64,000 nucleotides of DNA from Granulicella sp. WH15 (GCF_009914315.1 NZ_CP042596.1:1984001-2048000), one strand, 5' to 3'. Shown: positions 35,725 through 44,344, counted from the first letter of the stretch. Made by a program: numbers and translations. The notes: generated from the sequence alone by a model not told the origin.

Positions 35725-36618
35725 TTGATCTCACGACGGGCGGTTTTGCAGGGGAGTGCGGCTTTGGCGGCGATGGCGGGGTGGCAGAGGGGCTGGCCTC
35801 TGCCTGCTTCGGTGCCTATTGGACTGCAGCTCTATAGCGTTGGTGCCGAACTGAAGCAGGATGTGCCGGGGACGCTCCGGCGGGTCAGGGAGATCGGCTA
35901 CACGATGGTGGAGACGGCGGGCATCGCAGGGCTTACCGGCAAGGAGTTTCGGGCGCAACTGGACCGGGCCGGGCTGGTGTGCCACAGCGCGCATATGCAG
36001 CTCAAGAGCAGCAAGTCGGAGCTGAGCGAGAGCGAGGTGGGGCCGCTCTTCGATGAGGCTCATGCGATAGGAGCGCATTATGTCGTCTGCTCGGGGATCT
36101 TTGCCGCTAATGCTGTTAGCGGGGCAGAGACGCTCGACGACTTCAAGGTGCTGGCGGACCGGGTGAACGCGCTGGCGCTCAAGGCTAAAAAGGCCGGGTT
36201 GCAGTATGCGTATCACAACCATAACTTCGAGTTCCGCAAGGTGGAGGGCGGCAGGGTCGGCTACGACGTGCTGCTGGAGCGGACCGAGAAGGGACTGGTG
36301 GATATGGAGCTGGACTGCGGCTGGGTGGTCGTGGCCGGGTATGATCCGGCTGATTACTTCAGGCGCTATCCGGGGCGATACAAGATGCTGCACATTAAGG
36401 ACTTTGTCTCGGGTACGGGGCCGACGATCGCGCGCAGTTCCGCCGAACGGCCAAAGGGAACCGAGCTGGGGCGTGGGCACATCGACTACCGGCCCATTTT
36501 GAGGGCGGCCAAGGAGGCCGGTATTCACGACTACTACGTGGAGCAGGAGCCGCCGTTTCTGGAGATGAAGGCGCTCGATGCGGTGAAGGTGGACTACGAG
36601 TATCTGAGGGCGCTCTGA
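35725..36618 (+). CDS. Tat-exported sugar phosphate isomerase/epimerase (TIM barrel)
   Basis: The 297-residue protein begins with a twin-arginine signal (ISRRAVLQGSAALAAMAGW), then a xylose-isomerase-like TIM barrel: GLQLYSVGAELKQDVPGTLR, YAYHNHNFEFRK with metal ligands, DMELDCGWVVVAGYDPADYF and HIKDF. I choose TTG 35725, with GGAGG seven bases upstream, because ATG 35614 would put 37 residues before the Tat motif. Substrate is likely a sugar or keto-sugar released outside the cytoplasm, inferred. The next gene is two bases away and is a related barrel. Confidence 0.82.
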   Translation: MISRRAVLQGSAALAAMAGWQRGWPLPASVPIGLQLYSVGAELKQDVPGTLRRVREIGYTMVETAGIAGLTGKEFRAQLDRAGLVCHSAHMQLKSSKSELSESEVGPLFDEAHAIGAHYVVCSGIFAANAVSGAETLDDFKVLADRVNALALKAKKAGLQYAYHNHNFEFRKVEGGRVGYDVLLERTEKGLVDMELDCGWVVVAGYDPADYFRRYPGRYKMLHIKDFVSGTGPTIARSSAERPKGTELGRGHIDYRPILRAAKEAGIHDYYVEQEPPFLEMKALDAVKVDYEYLRAL

Positions 36619-36620
36619 GG

Positions 36621-37496
36621 ATGAATCGTCGTGAGTTGGGCAGAATGATGGCGGGTGCGGCGGCTGCGATGGCCGTGCCGGGGTGGGCGCAGGGCAATGC
36701 GGCTGCAAAGGGTGTGCGTTTTTCCTTCATGCTGTGGGCGATTGAGAAGCCCGCGGGCTTCGACCGCGCCGTGGAGATGGTGGCCGAGGCCGGTTATCAG
36801 GGGATCGAGCTGACGGGTGAGTTCCAGAAGTGGACGCCCGAGGAGCGGACTCGCGTGATGGCGAAGCTGCGCAGGCTGGGGCTGGTCATCGACTCGATGA
36901 GCGGCGTGCGTGCGGCCTTTGCGGTACCGGAGGAGCGAAAACTCTTCGTGACGCAGTTCGCTGAGCACTTGAGGTTTGCGAAGGAGCTGGAGTGTCCGCA
37001 GGTGATCCTGCTCTCGGGCAGGCGGTCGGAGACGGTGTCGATGGCCGATCAGCGCGTGATCGCCATCGAGAACCTGAAGCGTGCGGCGGAGATGGCGGCT
37101 AAGGAGAAGATCGAGATCGTCATCGAGCCGATTGATTTTATCGAGCGCCCGAATGTCTTTCTGGCCAGCGTGACCGATGGCTTCGAGATTGCGGCGGCGG
37201 TGAATGCGCCCAATCTGAAGGTGCTCTACGACCTTTATCACGAGCAGCGGAGCTTCGGGAACCTGATCGAGAAGCTGGAGAAGAACATCGACCGGGTGGG
37301 CCTGATCCATGTGGCCGAGGTGCCGGGACGGCACGAGCCGGGGACGGGCGAGATTGATTTTGACCCGATCTACCGCAAGCTGCGGGAGCTGAAGTACAAC
37401 CGCTGGATCGCGATGGAGTTCTACCCGACCGAGGAGCCGGTGGCATCGCTGAAGAAGGCTCGGCTGGGAGCGGAGAAGGAACTTGGGATGCTCTGA
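36621..37496 (+). CDS. Tat-exported hydroxypyruvate-isomerase-like TIM barrel protein
   Basis: This 291-residue protein also starts with a Tat-type signal (MNRRELGRMMAGAAAAMAVP) and is a xylose-isomerase-like barrel: GYQGIELTGEFQKWTPEE, IVIEPIDFIERPNVFLAS (metal Glu), LYDLYHEQRSFGNLIEKL and HVAEVPGRHEPGTGEIDF, matching the Hyi group of isomerases. The gene follows the previous barrel after two bases; the pair probably acts on related sugars in the periplasm. Confidence 0.85.
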   Translation: MNRRELGRMMAGAAAAMAVPGWAQGNAAAKGVRFSFMLWAIEKPAGFDRAVEMVAEAGYQGIELTGEFQKWTPEERTRVMAKLRRLGLVIDSMSGVRAAFAVPEERKLFVTQFAEHLRFAKELECPQVILLSGRRSETVSMADQRVIAIENLKRAAEMAAKEKIEIVIEPIDFIERPNVFLASVTDGFEIAAAVNAPNLKVLYDLYHEQRSFGNLIEKLEKNIDRVGLIHVAEVPGRHEPGTGEIDFDPIYRKLRELKYNRWIAMEFYPTEEPVASLKKARLGAEKELGML

Positions 37497-37569
37497 GGAG
37501 GATCTTCTCCGCTGGTCTGTATGCGCTGGCCTTTTGGCGTCCATTGAATCGCGGTTGTTGCCTCTTATT

Positions 37570-38118
37570 TTAGCGTAGCCGATGTGAAGCAATAAGCTCC
37601 GCTGCGTTTGCTACCGTCTTCTCATAAGTCAGACGAAATTTTTCGCGAAGGACCTCGTCTGGAGAGCCGACACATGCAAAATCAGAGAAGTGCCTAACTA
37701 ATCTGCTGGTTATTTCGTTCGGTTCGATAGCACTGGCTACGACAATTGTGTAGCGCTGCAATCTTGCAAGAAGCCAATCCGAAAAGGTGTCGTAGCCAAG
37801 ACTCGGGATATGAGCGGGACTGACCATGCGCACTTTGTGTTCAAGAGCATGGGTAAAGGCTTCTTCTAGTCGGTCGAGTTGTGCCTTTGAGATTGATCCA
37901 TCCTCAAATGCCTTGACCATTCCGCGATAGTACGCAAATGCGCAAAAGGCCGCAATTTCGGAGCGGATACGATCCTCGTCAGCACCAAACTGGACCATAA
38001 GAGAGAGTTCGTCATCAATGCCGGGGGAAATTCCCGGCCATAGAAAAGCCGTAAAACGAGCGGCAAAAAAGACGGACAATTCCTCGCAAGTGGCTCGGGG
38101 TTTGAAGAGGCCAAACAT
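37570..38118 (-). CDS. Hypothetical protein, AT-richer than its neighbours
   Basis: I do not recognise this 182-residue soluble protein. It has no signal peptide or clear motif; WPGISPGIDDELSLMVQFGA and RLVRHFSDFACVGSPDEVL are the more distinctive parts. Codon use is visibly more AT-rich than flanking genes (for example many AAA, TTT, ATA codons), and the gene lies beside tRNA-Arg, so it may have been acquired. No integrase is nearby, so the transfer idea is only a suggestion. Confidence 0.6.
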   Translation of the reverse strand: MFGLFKPRATCEELSVFFAARFTAFLWPGISPGIDDELSLMVQFGADEDRIRSEIAAFCAFAYYRGMVKAFEDGSISKAQLDRLEEAFTHALEHKVRMVSPAHIPSLGYDTFSDWLLARLQRYTIVVASAIEPNEITSRLVRHFSDFACVGSPDEVLREKFRLTYEKTVANAAELIASHRLR

Positions 38119-38238
38119 ATTGTGAGTATAGGTGGGCGAGTATGCGCCATGCCAATGTATCTACGACACTAAACGTTTACGGTAGGCCGAATGAAGGCGA
38201 AGCAAGAGGCCAACACGAAGGTAGTGCAAATGGTGCTA

Positions 38239-38272
38239 CAGAAAAAGACGCTACACGTCTTTTTCTGTTTTT
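38239..38272. terminator. Rho-independent terminator next to tRNA-Arg
   Basis: A 12-bp stem CAGAAAAAGACG/CGTCTTTTTCTG (38239-38250 with 38256-38267) with a five-base loop is followed by TTTTTA on the plus strand; the stem itself is A/T rich. No plus-strand gene ends here, so it most likely ends the minus-strand tRNA-Arg transcript, about 50 bases downstream of the tRNA. Confidence 0.75.
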
Positions 38273-38315
38273 ATGGGTTTGAGATTTTCGGAATTCGCCG
38301 AAATTATTGATTTTA

Positions 38316-38392
38316 TGGTGCGCCCGGAAGGATTCGAACCTCCGACCCTTTGGTTCGTAGCCAAATGCTCTATCCAGCTGAGCTACGGGCGC
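38316..38392 (-). tRNA. tRNA-Arg (anticodon ACG)
   Basis: On the minus strand the acceptor stem GCGCCCG pairs with CGGGCGC, the discriminator is A and CCA is encoded. The anticodon arm is TTTGG-CTACGAA-CCAAA, giving ACG. The T loop GGTTCGAATCC is canonical. The ACG wobble base is usually deaminated to inosine by TadA. Confidence 0.97.
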
Positions 38393-38472
38393 ACGTTGTG
38401 TTGTATGGCTCAAGCGACCGTGGCCGCGAACCCAACTTTCTAAGAATACAAGAGATAGCCCGGTTAGGCAAG

Positions 38473-38736
38473 CTACGCCGCAGGAGCAGGTTCTACGGGC
38501 TCGGGAAGCGTATAGAGCTGCACTTTTTCCACCACATCGAGACCGGCGCGGCGCAGCAGTTGGTGGATGACAGGCTCGGTCAGGCGGGTCGAATCGTACT
38601 CGACGCGGACCGTCTTTTCGGCTTCGTGGAAGACGATCTTGCGCACGCCGTAGACCTCGCGGATGTTAGCGATGGCCAGCGTCGCGGACTCGGACGGGGT
38701 GGCTCCGTAACGGTACAGGACTTCAACTTGAGTCAT
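38473..38736 (-). CDS. Small ferredoxin-fold (HMA-like) protein without metal cysteines
   Basis: The 87-residue protein resembles a heavy-metal-associated domain: VEVLYRYGATPSESATLAIANI, then VRKIVFHEAEKTVRVEYDSTRL and a C-terminal helix. The usual CxxC is replaced by GATPS, so no metal chaperone function is expected. A TlpA-like lipoprotein gene lies upstream after 19 bases on the same strand. Role unknown. Confidence 0.65.
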   Translation of the reverse strand: MTQVEVLYRYGATPSESATLAIANIREVYGVRKIVFHEAEKTVRVEYDSTRLTEPVIHQLLRRAGLDVVEKVQLYTLPEPVEPAPAA

Positions 38737-38755
38737 ACGGGGATTTTACCAGCAG

Positions 38756-39253
38756 TTATAACTTGTGGAGGTAGTCGGAGATCTCGGAGCCGGTCCAGTC
38801 CTGCGCACTGACGAACTTGCGCCGGATGACGCCGTTGCGGTCGATGATGTAAGTCTCGGGGATCAGGACCGTGCCGTACATCTGGTTAACCTTCATGCTG
38901 GAATCGCGGACGGTGAGGACGTTGACGTGGTGCTGCACCAGGAAGTGGCGGTAGACGGCGTCGTCCTGGTCGGTGCTGACGGCGACGACCACGATCTGCG
39001 GGTTGCGCTGTTGCAGGGCGAGCAGGCTGGGCAGCTCTTCGACGCAGGGGGCGCACCAGGTGGCCCACAGGTTCAGCACGACGATCTTGCCGCGCAGCTT
39101 GCTGAGGTCGACGGTGGTGACGCCGTCGCTCATGACGAACTGGGGAGCGGGCTTGCCGATGTTGCCGGGATGCTGGCCGCGGTCGCAGCCGATGCCGGAG
39201 AGGCAGATCGCCAGAAGGGTTGCTAGGACCGGGAATGAGGACGCTTTGCGCAC
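38756..39253 (-). CDS. TlpA-like thiol-disulfide lipoprotein
   Basis: A lipoprotein signal (LATLLAICLSGIGC) precedes a thioredoxin fold with WATWCAPCVEELPSLLALQQ. The 165-residue protein should reduce or isomerise disulfides, or serve cytochrome c maturation, in the periplasm. I use GTG 39253, preceded by AGGAG; the long frame to 39589 is antisense to the next gene. A cis-proline follows in VLIPETYII. The HMA-like gene follows. Confidence 0.9.
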   Translation of the reverse strand: MRKASSFPVLATLLAICLSGIGCDRGQHPGNIGKPAPQFVMSDGVTTVDLSKLRGKIVVLNLWATWCAPCVEELPSLLALQQRNPQIVVVAVSTDQDDAVYRHFLVQHHVNVLTVRDSSMKVNQMYGTVLIPETYIIDRNGVIRRKFVSAQDWTGSEISDYLHKL

Positions 39254-39284
39254 GAGAGGCTCCTGCTTCCTATAATACGAAGTC

Positions 39285-40376
39285 GTGAGCGAAGAGATTT
39301 TTACGGTGGAACAAGAAGAGGCTGAAGGCGAGCCGAAGCTGGCGTTGACGGTGATTGTACCGGCGCGGAATGAAGAGGTCTCGCTGGCCGCGTGCCTGGA
39401 CTCGCTGCTGGCGCAGTCGGAGACGGGCTTTGAGCTGGGGCGAGACTGGGAGCTGATCGTCGTGGACGACCACTCGACTGACGGGACGGGGCGGATTGCG
39501 GCCCAATGTGCCAGCCAGCGGGCAGGGGTGACGCTGCTGGAGGCTCCGGCGCTCGACCAGCGCAATGGCGGCATGACCGGCAAGAACAACGCCTGCTGGG
39601 CCGGGGCGCAACAGGCTCAGGGGAAGCTGCTGCTCTTTACCGACGCCGATACGATCCACGAGCAGGGAAGCCTCTCGCGGGCGCGGCGGGAGATGGAGAA
39701 GTACGGGGCGGAGCTGCTCTCGTACTCGCCGCGGCAGTTGACGGAGGGCTTCTGGCAGAGGGCGCTGATGCCGCTGATCTTCTCCGAGCTGGCCATTGCG
39801 TATCCGCCTAAAAAGGTGAACGATCCAGCCAACCGTGTGGCGGCGGCGAACGGCCAGTTCCTGATGGTGGAGCAGGAGGACTACTTCGCGCTGGGCGGGC
39901 ACAAGGCCGTGGGGCCGATGGTGCTGGAGGATGTGGCTCTGGCGAACCTCTTCAAGCGTGCCAAGCGGACGATCCGGTTTCGCTACGCGCCCGACGCGCT
40001 CTCGGCCCGGATGTACCGCAGCGCGAGCGAGATGATCGCGGGCTGGACGAAGAATCTGGCTCTGCTGTTTCCGAGCATTCTGCCGCTGATGCTGATGCGC
40101 CTGCTCGACCTCCTGCTCTTCGTGGGGCTTCCGGCGCTGGCGCTCTATCCGTTCTTCACAACGACGCAGCGACTGCTGATTATGGCGCTGTGGGCTCGCG
40201 TGCTCTGGCGACTCTACACGCGTGTGGCCAAGTCGAACTTCTCCGTGGCCGACTGCGCTATCTCGGTGGCGGGGCTGCCGCTGCTGGTCTTTGTGCTCTT
40301 CCGCAGCTATATGCAGGTGAAGGTTCGCAAGAGCGTCGAGTGGAAGGGACGCACTTACTCGAACGTGAGCCGTTGA
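39285..40376 (+). CDS. Glycosyltransferase family 2, membrane-bound
   Basis: The 363-residue protein has a GT-A domain with LTVIVPARNEEVSLAACLDS, WELIVVDDHSTDGT, the DxD motif in LLFTDADTIHE and an ED acceptor motif in GPMVLEDVALANLF, then about three C-terminal membrane helices (LLMRLLDLLLFVGLPALALY). It resembles HpnB-type hopanoid-associated and carotenoid glycosyltransferases. The start is GTG. Sugar and acceptor are not known. Confidence 0.85.
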   Translation: MSEEIFTVEQEEAEGEPKLALTVIVPARNEEVSLAACLDSLLAQSETGFELGRDWELIVVDDHSTDGTGRIAAQCASQRAGVTLLEAPALDQRNGGMTGKNNACWAGAQQAQGKLLLFTDADTIHEQGSLSRARREMEKYGAELLSYSPRQLTEGFWQRALMPLIFSELAIAYPPKKVNDPANRVAAANGQFLMVEQEDYFALGGHKAVGPMVLEDVALANLFKRAKRTIRFRYAPDALSARMYRSASEMIAGWTKNLALLFPSILPLMLMRLLDLLLFVGLPALALYPFFTTTQRLLIMALWARVLWRLYTRVAKSNFSVADCAISVAGLPLLVFVLFRSYMQVKVRKSVEWKGRTYSNVSR

Positions 40377-40409
40377 TGGTGATCTAAACTAACTGCTGGT
40401 GCCTAAACG

Positions 40410-40820
40410 ATGATCTTTCTTACCCGCAAAGCCGAGTTTTCCGCCGCGCATTACTACTGGAACGACGCGCTCTCCGAAGCCGAGAACCTGCGCCTCTTCG
40501 GCAAGTGCGCGAACCGCAACGGGCACGGCCACAACTACACGCTGGAGGTGACGGTGGCCGGTGAGGTCGATCCGGTGTCGGGCTTCGTCGTGGACCTGAA
40601 GGAGCTGAAGGATATCCTCGAGCGCGAGGTCGTGGGGGTGTACGACCATCGCCATCTGAACCTCGAGATACCAGACTTTGCCAGCGTTATTCCGACCACG
40701 GAGAACATCGCCATCGCGGTGTGGAGACGGCTCGCGGGCAAGATCCCCAATGCGCGGCTGCATCGCGTGCGCGTGTACGAGATGCCCGACCTGTTTGCTG
40801 ATTTTTATGGGGAAGAATAA
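40410..40820 (+). CDS. 6-Pyruvoyl-tetrahydropterin synthase / QueD homologue, copy 1
   Basis: The 136-residue PTPS-fold protein has zinc ligands H14, H39 and H41 and catalytic C33 in FGKCANRNGHGHNY. The C-x5-H-x-H spacing is that of animal BH4-type PTPS, not the shorter C-x3-H-x-H of E. coli QueD. DHRHLN gives the catalytic Asp/His, and VYEMPD the pterin-binding Glu. It acts on dihydroneopterin triphosphate from FolE, encoded two genes downstream. The product, whether pyruvoyl-tetrahydropterin or carboxy-tetrahydropterin, cannot be decided. Confidence 0.9.
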   Translation: MIFLTRKAEFSAAHYYWNDALSEAENLRLFGKCANRNGHGHNYTLEVTVAGEVDPVSGFVVDLKELKDILEREVVGVYDHRHLNLEIPDFASVIPTTENIAIAVWRRLAGKIPNARLHRVRVYEMPDLFADFYGEE

Positions 40821-40822
40821 GC

Positions 40823-41236
40823 ATGAAGGCTTATCTCAACCGCCGCTATCACTTCAGCGCCTCGCACCGGTTGCACACCGATGCCTACGATGACGCACGC
40901 AATCAGGCCGTCTTCGGTAAGTGCAACAACCCGCATGGGCATGGGCATAATTACACTGTTCAGGTTACATTTTCCGGGCAGGTCGATCCGATGACCGGCA
41001 TGGTCTGCAACCTGGCCGACCTCGACAGCTTTGCCCGGCAGTATCTGCTGGATCGGTTCGATCATACGAATCTCAATACTCTCGATCTTTTTCGGAAGCT
41101 GGTGCCGTCTACAGAGAATCTAACCATCGAGGTTGATCGTATCTTCCGCGCATTTCCGCACGCACATCTCGAGCGGGTTCACGTGGAAGAGACCGATAAC
41201 AACTCGTTCGATCTGTACTCAGACGTGACCACTTAG
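40823..41236 (+). CDS. 6-Pyruvoyl-tetrahydropterin synthase homologue, copy 2
   Basis: A second 137-residue PTPS follows the first after two bases. Zinc ligands are H15, H40 and H42, with catalytic C34 in FGKCNNPHGHGHNY; FDHTNLN and the closing VEETDNNSF strongly resemble the animal enzyme. Identity to copy 1 is modest (roughly one third by eye), so this is an old duplication or two separate gains, not a fresh copy. folE is 20 bases downstream. Confidence 0.9.
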   Translation: MKAYLNRRYHFSASHRLHTDAYDDARNQAVFGKCNNPHGHGHNYTVQVTFSGQVDPMTGMVCNLADLDSFARQYLLDRFDHTNLNTLDLFRKLVPSTENLTIEVDRIFRAFPHAHLERVHVEETDNNSFDLYSDVTT

Positions 41237-41256
41237 TTTGTTTTTAGAAAGGCTGC

Positions 41257-41865
41257 ATGATGCCGTCTCAACCCGAACAACCCGGAGACCCGTTAGCAGG
41301 GATCTCCACCCAGAACATATACCGCGAACTGTTGCGCCGCATGGGCGAAGACCCTGAGCGCGACGGCCTCTTGCGCACGCCGGAGCGGATGGAGAAGTCT
41401 ACCGCGTTTCTCACGCGGGGCTATCAGCAGAGCATCGACGAGGTGCTGCACGGGGCGCTCTTCGACGTCGACTACGACGAGATGGTGATCGTGAAGGATA
41501 TCGAGTTTTACTCGCAGTGCGAGCACCATCTGCTGCCGTTCTTCGGCAAGGCGCACGTCGCGTACGTGCCTCAGGGCAAGGTGATCGGGCTGAGCAAGAT
41601 CCCGCGGATCGTCGATGTATTTGCGCGGCGTTTGCAGGTGCAGGAGCGGCTGACTCGGCAGATCGCCGAGGCCATTACGGCTGCGATTCGTCCGCAGGGC
41701 GTTGCCGTGATCCTCGAGGCCAGCCACCTGTGCATGATGATGCGCGGCGTGGAGAAGCAGCACTCTTCGACGGTCACCTCGGCGATGCTGGGGGTGTTCA
41801 ATACGCAGTTGCAGACGCGGAACGAGTTCCTGTCTCTGGTGCGGCGCGCCGGTTCGGGCCTTTAG
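41257..41865 (+). CDS. folE: GTP cyclohydrolase I
   Basis: FolE opens GTP to 7,8-dihydroneopterin triphosphate, the precursor of folate, queuosine and biopterin. The 202-residue protein has zinc ligands C88 and H91 in [12 protein letters not shown] and the third Cys in [10 protein letters not shown], with [19 protein letters not shown] and [12 protein letters not shown]. The gene lies directly after the two PTPS genes, so the three can act in sequence. truB follows after 22 bases. Confidence 0.96.
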   Translation: MMPSQPEQPGDPLAGISTQNIYRELLRRMGEDPERDGLLRTPERMEKSTAFLTRGYQQSIDEVLHGALFDVDYDEMVIVKDIEFYSQCEHHLLPFFGKAHVAYVPQGKVIGLSKIPRIVDVFARRLQVQERLTRQIAEAITAAIRPQGVAVILEASHLCMMMRGVEKQHSSTVTSAMLGVFNTQLQTRNEFLSLVRRAGSGL

Positions 41866-41887
41866 GGATGCGGGGTTCGAAGTAACG

Positions 41888-42769
41888 ATGAATGGTCTTC
41901 TTGTTTTGGATAAGCCGAGCGGTATGACGTCGCACGATGTGGTCTCGCTGGTGCGGCGCGCTACCGGCGAAAGCTCTATTGGTCATCTGGGCACGCTGGA
42001 CCCGATGGCGACCGGAGTGTTGCCGTTGCTGGTCGGCAAGTACACGCGCCTGGCGCAGTTCTTCGGGCAGGCGGAGAAGGTGTACACCGGTCACATTCGC
42101 TTTGGCTTTGCGACCGATAGTTACGACGCGGACGGCACGCCGAGTACGGAACCGAAGCCGCTGACGGCTTCGCTCGAAGAGCTGCGGCACATGGCCGAGG
42201 TCTTTCACGGGGCGATCGATCAGGTGCCTCCGATCTTCTCGGCTAAGAAGCTGGGCGGCGTGCCCGCGCACAAGCTGGCGCGCGCGGGATTGCCGGTGCC
42301 GGTGAAGCCTGCCCGCATCTTCATCCACGAGTTTCATCTGGTCTCGCTCGACGCGGAGCAGCAGGTGGCGGCCTTCGAGATGCGTGTCTCGGCGGGTGGT
42401 TATGTCCGCTCGGTGGCGCATGAACTGGGCGTGCTGGCTGGATGTGGCGCGCATCTGTCTTCGCTGCGCCGTACGCGGGCTGGAGCGTTCTCGCTCGATC
42501 AGGCCATCACCGTCGATCAGCTCAAGCAGGCTTCGACCGATGGCACGATTGAGACGCTGCTGCCGCATCCGCGCACGTTGATCCCGGAGATGCCGTCGGT
42601 GACGGTGGATGAGCAGATTGCGGGGCGTCTGCGCAATGGGATGCAGGTCAACCTGCCGGAGTTCTCGCAGGCCTCGCTGGTGAAGGTGTTTACGAGTCCG
42701 ACGGAGCTGCTGGCCATCGCCAAGCGCATCGCGGGCACGTTGATGCAGCCGATTGTGGTGATCGGCTAG
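41888..42769 (+). CDS. truB: tRNA pseudouridine(55) synthase TruB
   Basis: TruB makes pseudouridine 55 in the T loop of tRNAs. The 293-residue protein has GLLVLDKPSGMTSHDVV, the catalytic Asp in GHLGTLDPMATGVLPLLVG, YDADG in the second motif and MRVSAGGYVRSVAHELG in the conserved core, followed by a PUA-like C-terminus. It closes the pterin cluster operon. Confidence 0.96.
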   Translation: MNGLLVLDKPSGMTSHDVVSLVRRATGESSIGHLGTLDPMATGVLPLLVGKYTRLAQFFGQAEKVYTGHIRFGFATDSYDADGTPSTEPKPLTASLEELRHMAEVFHGAIDQVPPIFSAKKLGGVPAHKLARAGLPVPVKPARIFIHEFHLVSLDAEQQVAAFEMRVSAGGYVRSVAHELGVLAGCGAHLSSLRRTRAGAFSLDQAITVDQLKQASTDGTIETLLPHPRTLIPEMPSVTVDEQIAGRLRNGMQVNLPEFSQASLVKVFTSPTELLAIAKRIAGTLMQPIVVIG

Positions 42770-42770
42770 T

Positions 42771-42791
42771 ACTTCGTACTGTTCTCGGGGT
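42771..42791. repeat. Partial copy of the intergenic repeat core
   Basis: GTACTTCGTACTGTTCTCGG shares the hairpin-plus-tail core of copy R4 (GCACTTCGTGC then TGTTCTCG), with paired changes in the stem (GTAC/GTAC versus GCAC/GTGC). It lies between convergent truB and tesA. Confidence 0.5.
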
Positions 42792-42875
42792 GGTATGGGC
42801 GGGATGATCTTCTGAGGTCCTCCCGCTGGTCGGAAGCGAGCATCTTTTGTTTGCGACCAGTGGAGGGACTGATAT

Positions 42876-43565
42876 TTACTTCTTCAGCATGGGCTTGACT
42901 AGCCCGAGTACGTTGCGTGCGACGATCTCGTTGCCCTTGGCGGTGGCGTGGGTGCGGTCGGCCTGCATCATGCCGGGGACGCCGTAGACGTTTCGCAGCA
43001 GGAACGGCAGCAGTGGAACGCTGTATTGCTTTGCCAGCGCGGGATAGTTCGCGGTGAAGGTTTTTACGTAGTCGGGACCGTAGTCCGGTGGCAGCGTGAT
43101 GCCCGCGAGCGCGACCTTGGCTCCCGAGGATTTGAGGCCGTCGATCATGGTGGCGAGGTTGGTTTTGCTGGTCTCGATCTTGAGGCCGCGCAGCCCGTCG
43201 TTGCCGCCGAACTCGAGCACGACGATCTGCGGCTTCATCGCGATGACACCGGGCAGGCGGTCCACGCCGTCCTTGGTCGTGTTGCCGCTGATGCCCTCGT
43301 TGACGACGTGGTACTGATAGCCGAGCTGGTCGAGGTACTTCTGGAGGAAGTCCGGGTAGCTCGCGCCCTCGTCCGCGCCGTAGCCCGCGGTGAGGCTGTC
43401 GCCGAAGCAGACGAGGAGCGGGCGCGAATCGGCTGGCATCGAAGCCGGTTGTGGCGCATCCAATGCCTGTTGCGCTACAGCATGGGTGGCCGCAGCGTCG
43501 GTTTTGCAGCCGGTGAGGCAGGGAGTGGCAACAGCTAGAATGAGACAGACGACGAGGTTCCGCAT
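42876..43565 (-). CDS. tesA: GDSL/SGNH lysophospholipase-thioesterase (TesA-like), lipoprotein
   Basis: The 229-residue protein has a lipoprotein signal (ILAVATPCLTGC) and an SGNH hydrolase: block I CFGDSLTAGYGADEG with the nucleophile Ser, NEGISGNTT, EFGGNDGLRG and DRTHATAKGNEIVA with the catalytic Asp-His. It matches TesA/arylesterase proteins and is divergently adjacent to an ybbA-ybbP pair, as in E. coli. I use ATG 43565; an upstream TTG at 43574 is the only longer option. Confidence 0.92.
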   Translation of the reverse strand: MRNLVVCLILAVATPCLTGCKTDAAATHAVAQQALDAPQPASMPADSRPLLVCFGDSLTAGYGADEGASYPDFLQKYLDQLGYQYHVVNEGISGNTTKDGVDRLPGVIAMKPQIVVLEFGGNDGLRGLKIETSKTNLATMIDGLKSSGAKVALAGITLPPDYGPDYVKTFTANYPALAKQYSVPLLPFLLRNVYGVPGMMQADRTHATAKGNEIVARNVLGLVKPMLKK

Positions 43566-43618
43566 GACCTTCAAGGTAGCAAACCTCGCGTGTGCGATCC
43601 ATCAGGAGACCTTCGGCC

Positions 43619-44344
43619 GTGATTGATGCTTCATCAGACAAACCTGCGGCGAGCATGATCTCGGTCAGTGGACTGCGCAAATCGATTCGGAACGGCAGCC
43701 GTACGGTCGACATCCTGAAGGGGATCGACTTCGAGATCGCGCGCGGACAGTTCGCGGCGATCATGGGTTCTTCGGGTTCGGGTAAATCGACGCTGCTGGG
43801 GCTGCTGGCGGGGTTGGATACGCCCTCGGCGGGCGAGGTGAGCCTGAATGGAGTTGCAATTTCCTATCTCGCCGAGGACAAGCTGGCGCAGGTGCGTGGG
43901 CGTACCATCGGGTTTGTCTTTCAGTCGTATCAACTGATCCCTACACTGACGGCGCTCGAGAATGTGCTGCTGCCGTATGAGCTGAACTCCGATGCGAGCA
44001 AGCCGGATGGATTGCAGCGGGCGCGGGCGCTGCTGGAGTCGGTGGGGCTGGGAGACCGGATGGATCACTACCCGGTGCAGCTCTCGGGTGGCGAGCAGCA
44101 GCGGGTGGCGCTGGCGCGGGCTTTCGTGCTGCGGCCTCCAATTGTGCTGGCCGATGAGCCGACGGGCAATCTGGACTCGGTGAACGGGGCTGCGGTGCTG
44201 GAGCTGCTGCTGAATCTGAACAAGACCGAAGGCACGACGCTGGTGCTGGTGACGCACGACCCGGTGCTGGCTACCTATGCGGATCGGCGGATTGTGTTGA
44301 AGGATGGCTTAGTGCTGTCAGACGAGCTGAATATTAATGGCTAG
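43619..44344 (+). CDS. ABC transporter ATP-binding protein, YbbA-like
   Basis: The 241-residue ATPase has Walker [19 protein letters not shown]-loop [17 protein letters not shown], signature [15 protein letters not shown] and Walker [13 protein letters not shown]. The GTG start at 43619 has AGGAG ten bases upstream; an upstream GTG at 43592 lacks one. It overlaps the YbbP-like permease gene by eight bases. The tesA-ybbA-ybbP neighbourhood is as in enterobacteria; the substrate is not known. Confidence 0.92.
   Translation: MIDASSDKPAASMISVSGLRKSIRNGSRTVDILKGIDFEIARGQFAAIMGSSGSGKSTLLGLLAGLDTPSAGEVSLNGVAISYLAEDKLAQVRGRTIGFVFQSYQLIPTLTALENVLLPYELNSDASKPDGLQRARALLESVGLGDRMDHYPVQLSGGEQQRVALARAFVLRPPIVLADEPTGNLDSVNGAAVLELLLNLNKTEGTTLVLVTHDPVLATYADRRIVLKDGLVLSDELNING

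Noticed and set aside
39254..39589. N-terminal extension of the TlpA gene
   Set aside because: Antisense to the start of the glycosyltransferase; the lipoprotein signal begins at 39253 with a ribosome site.
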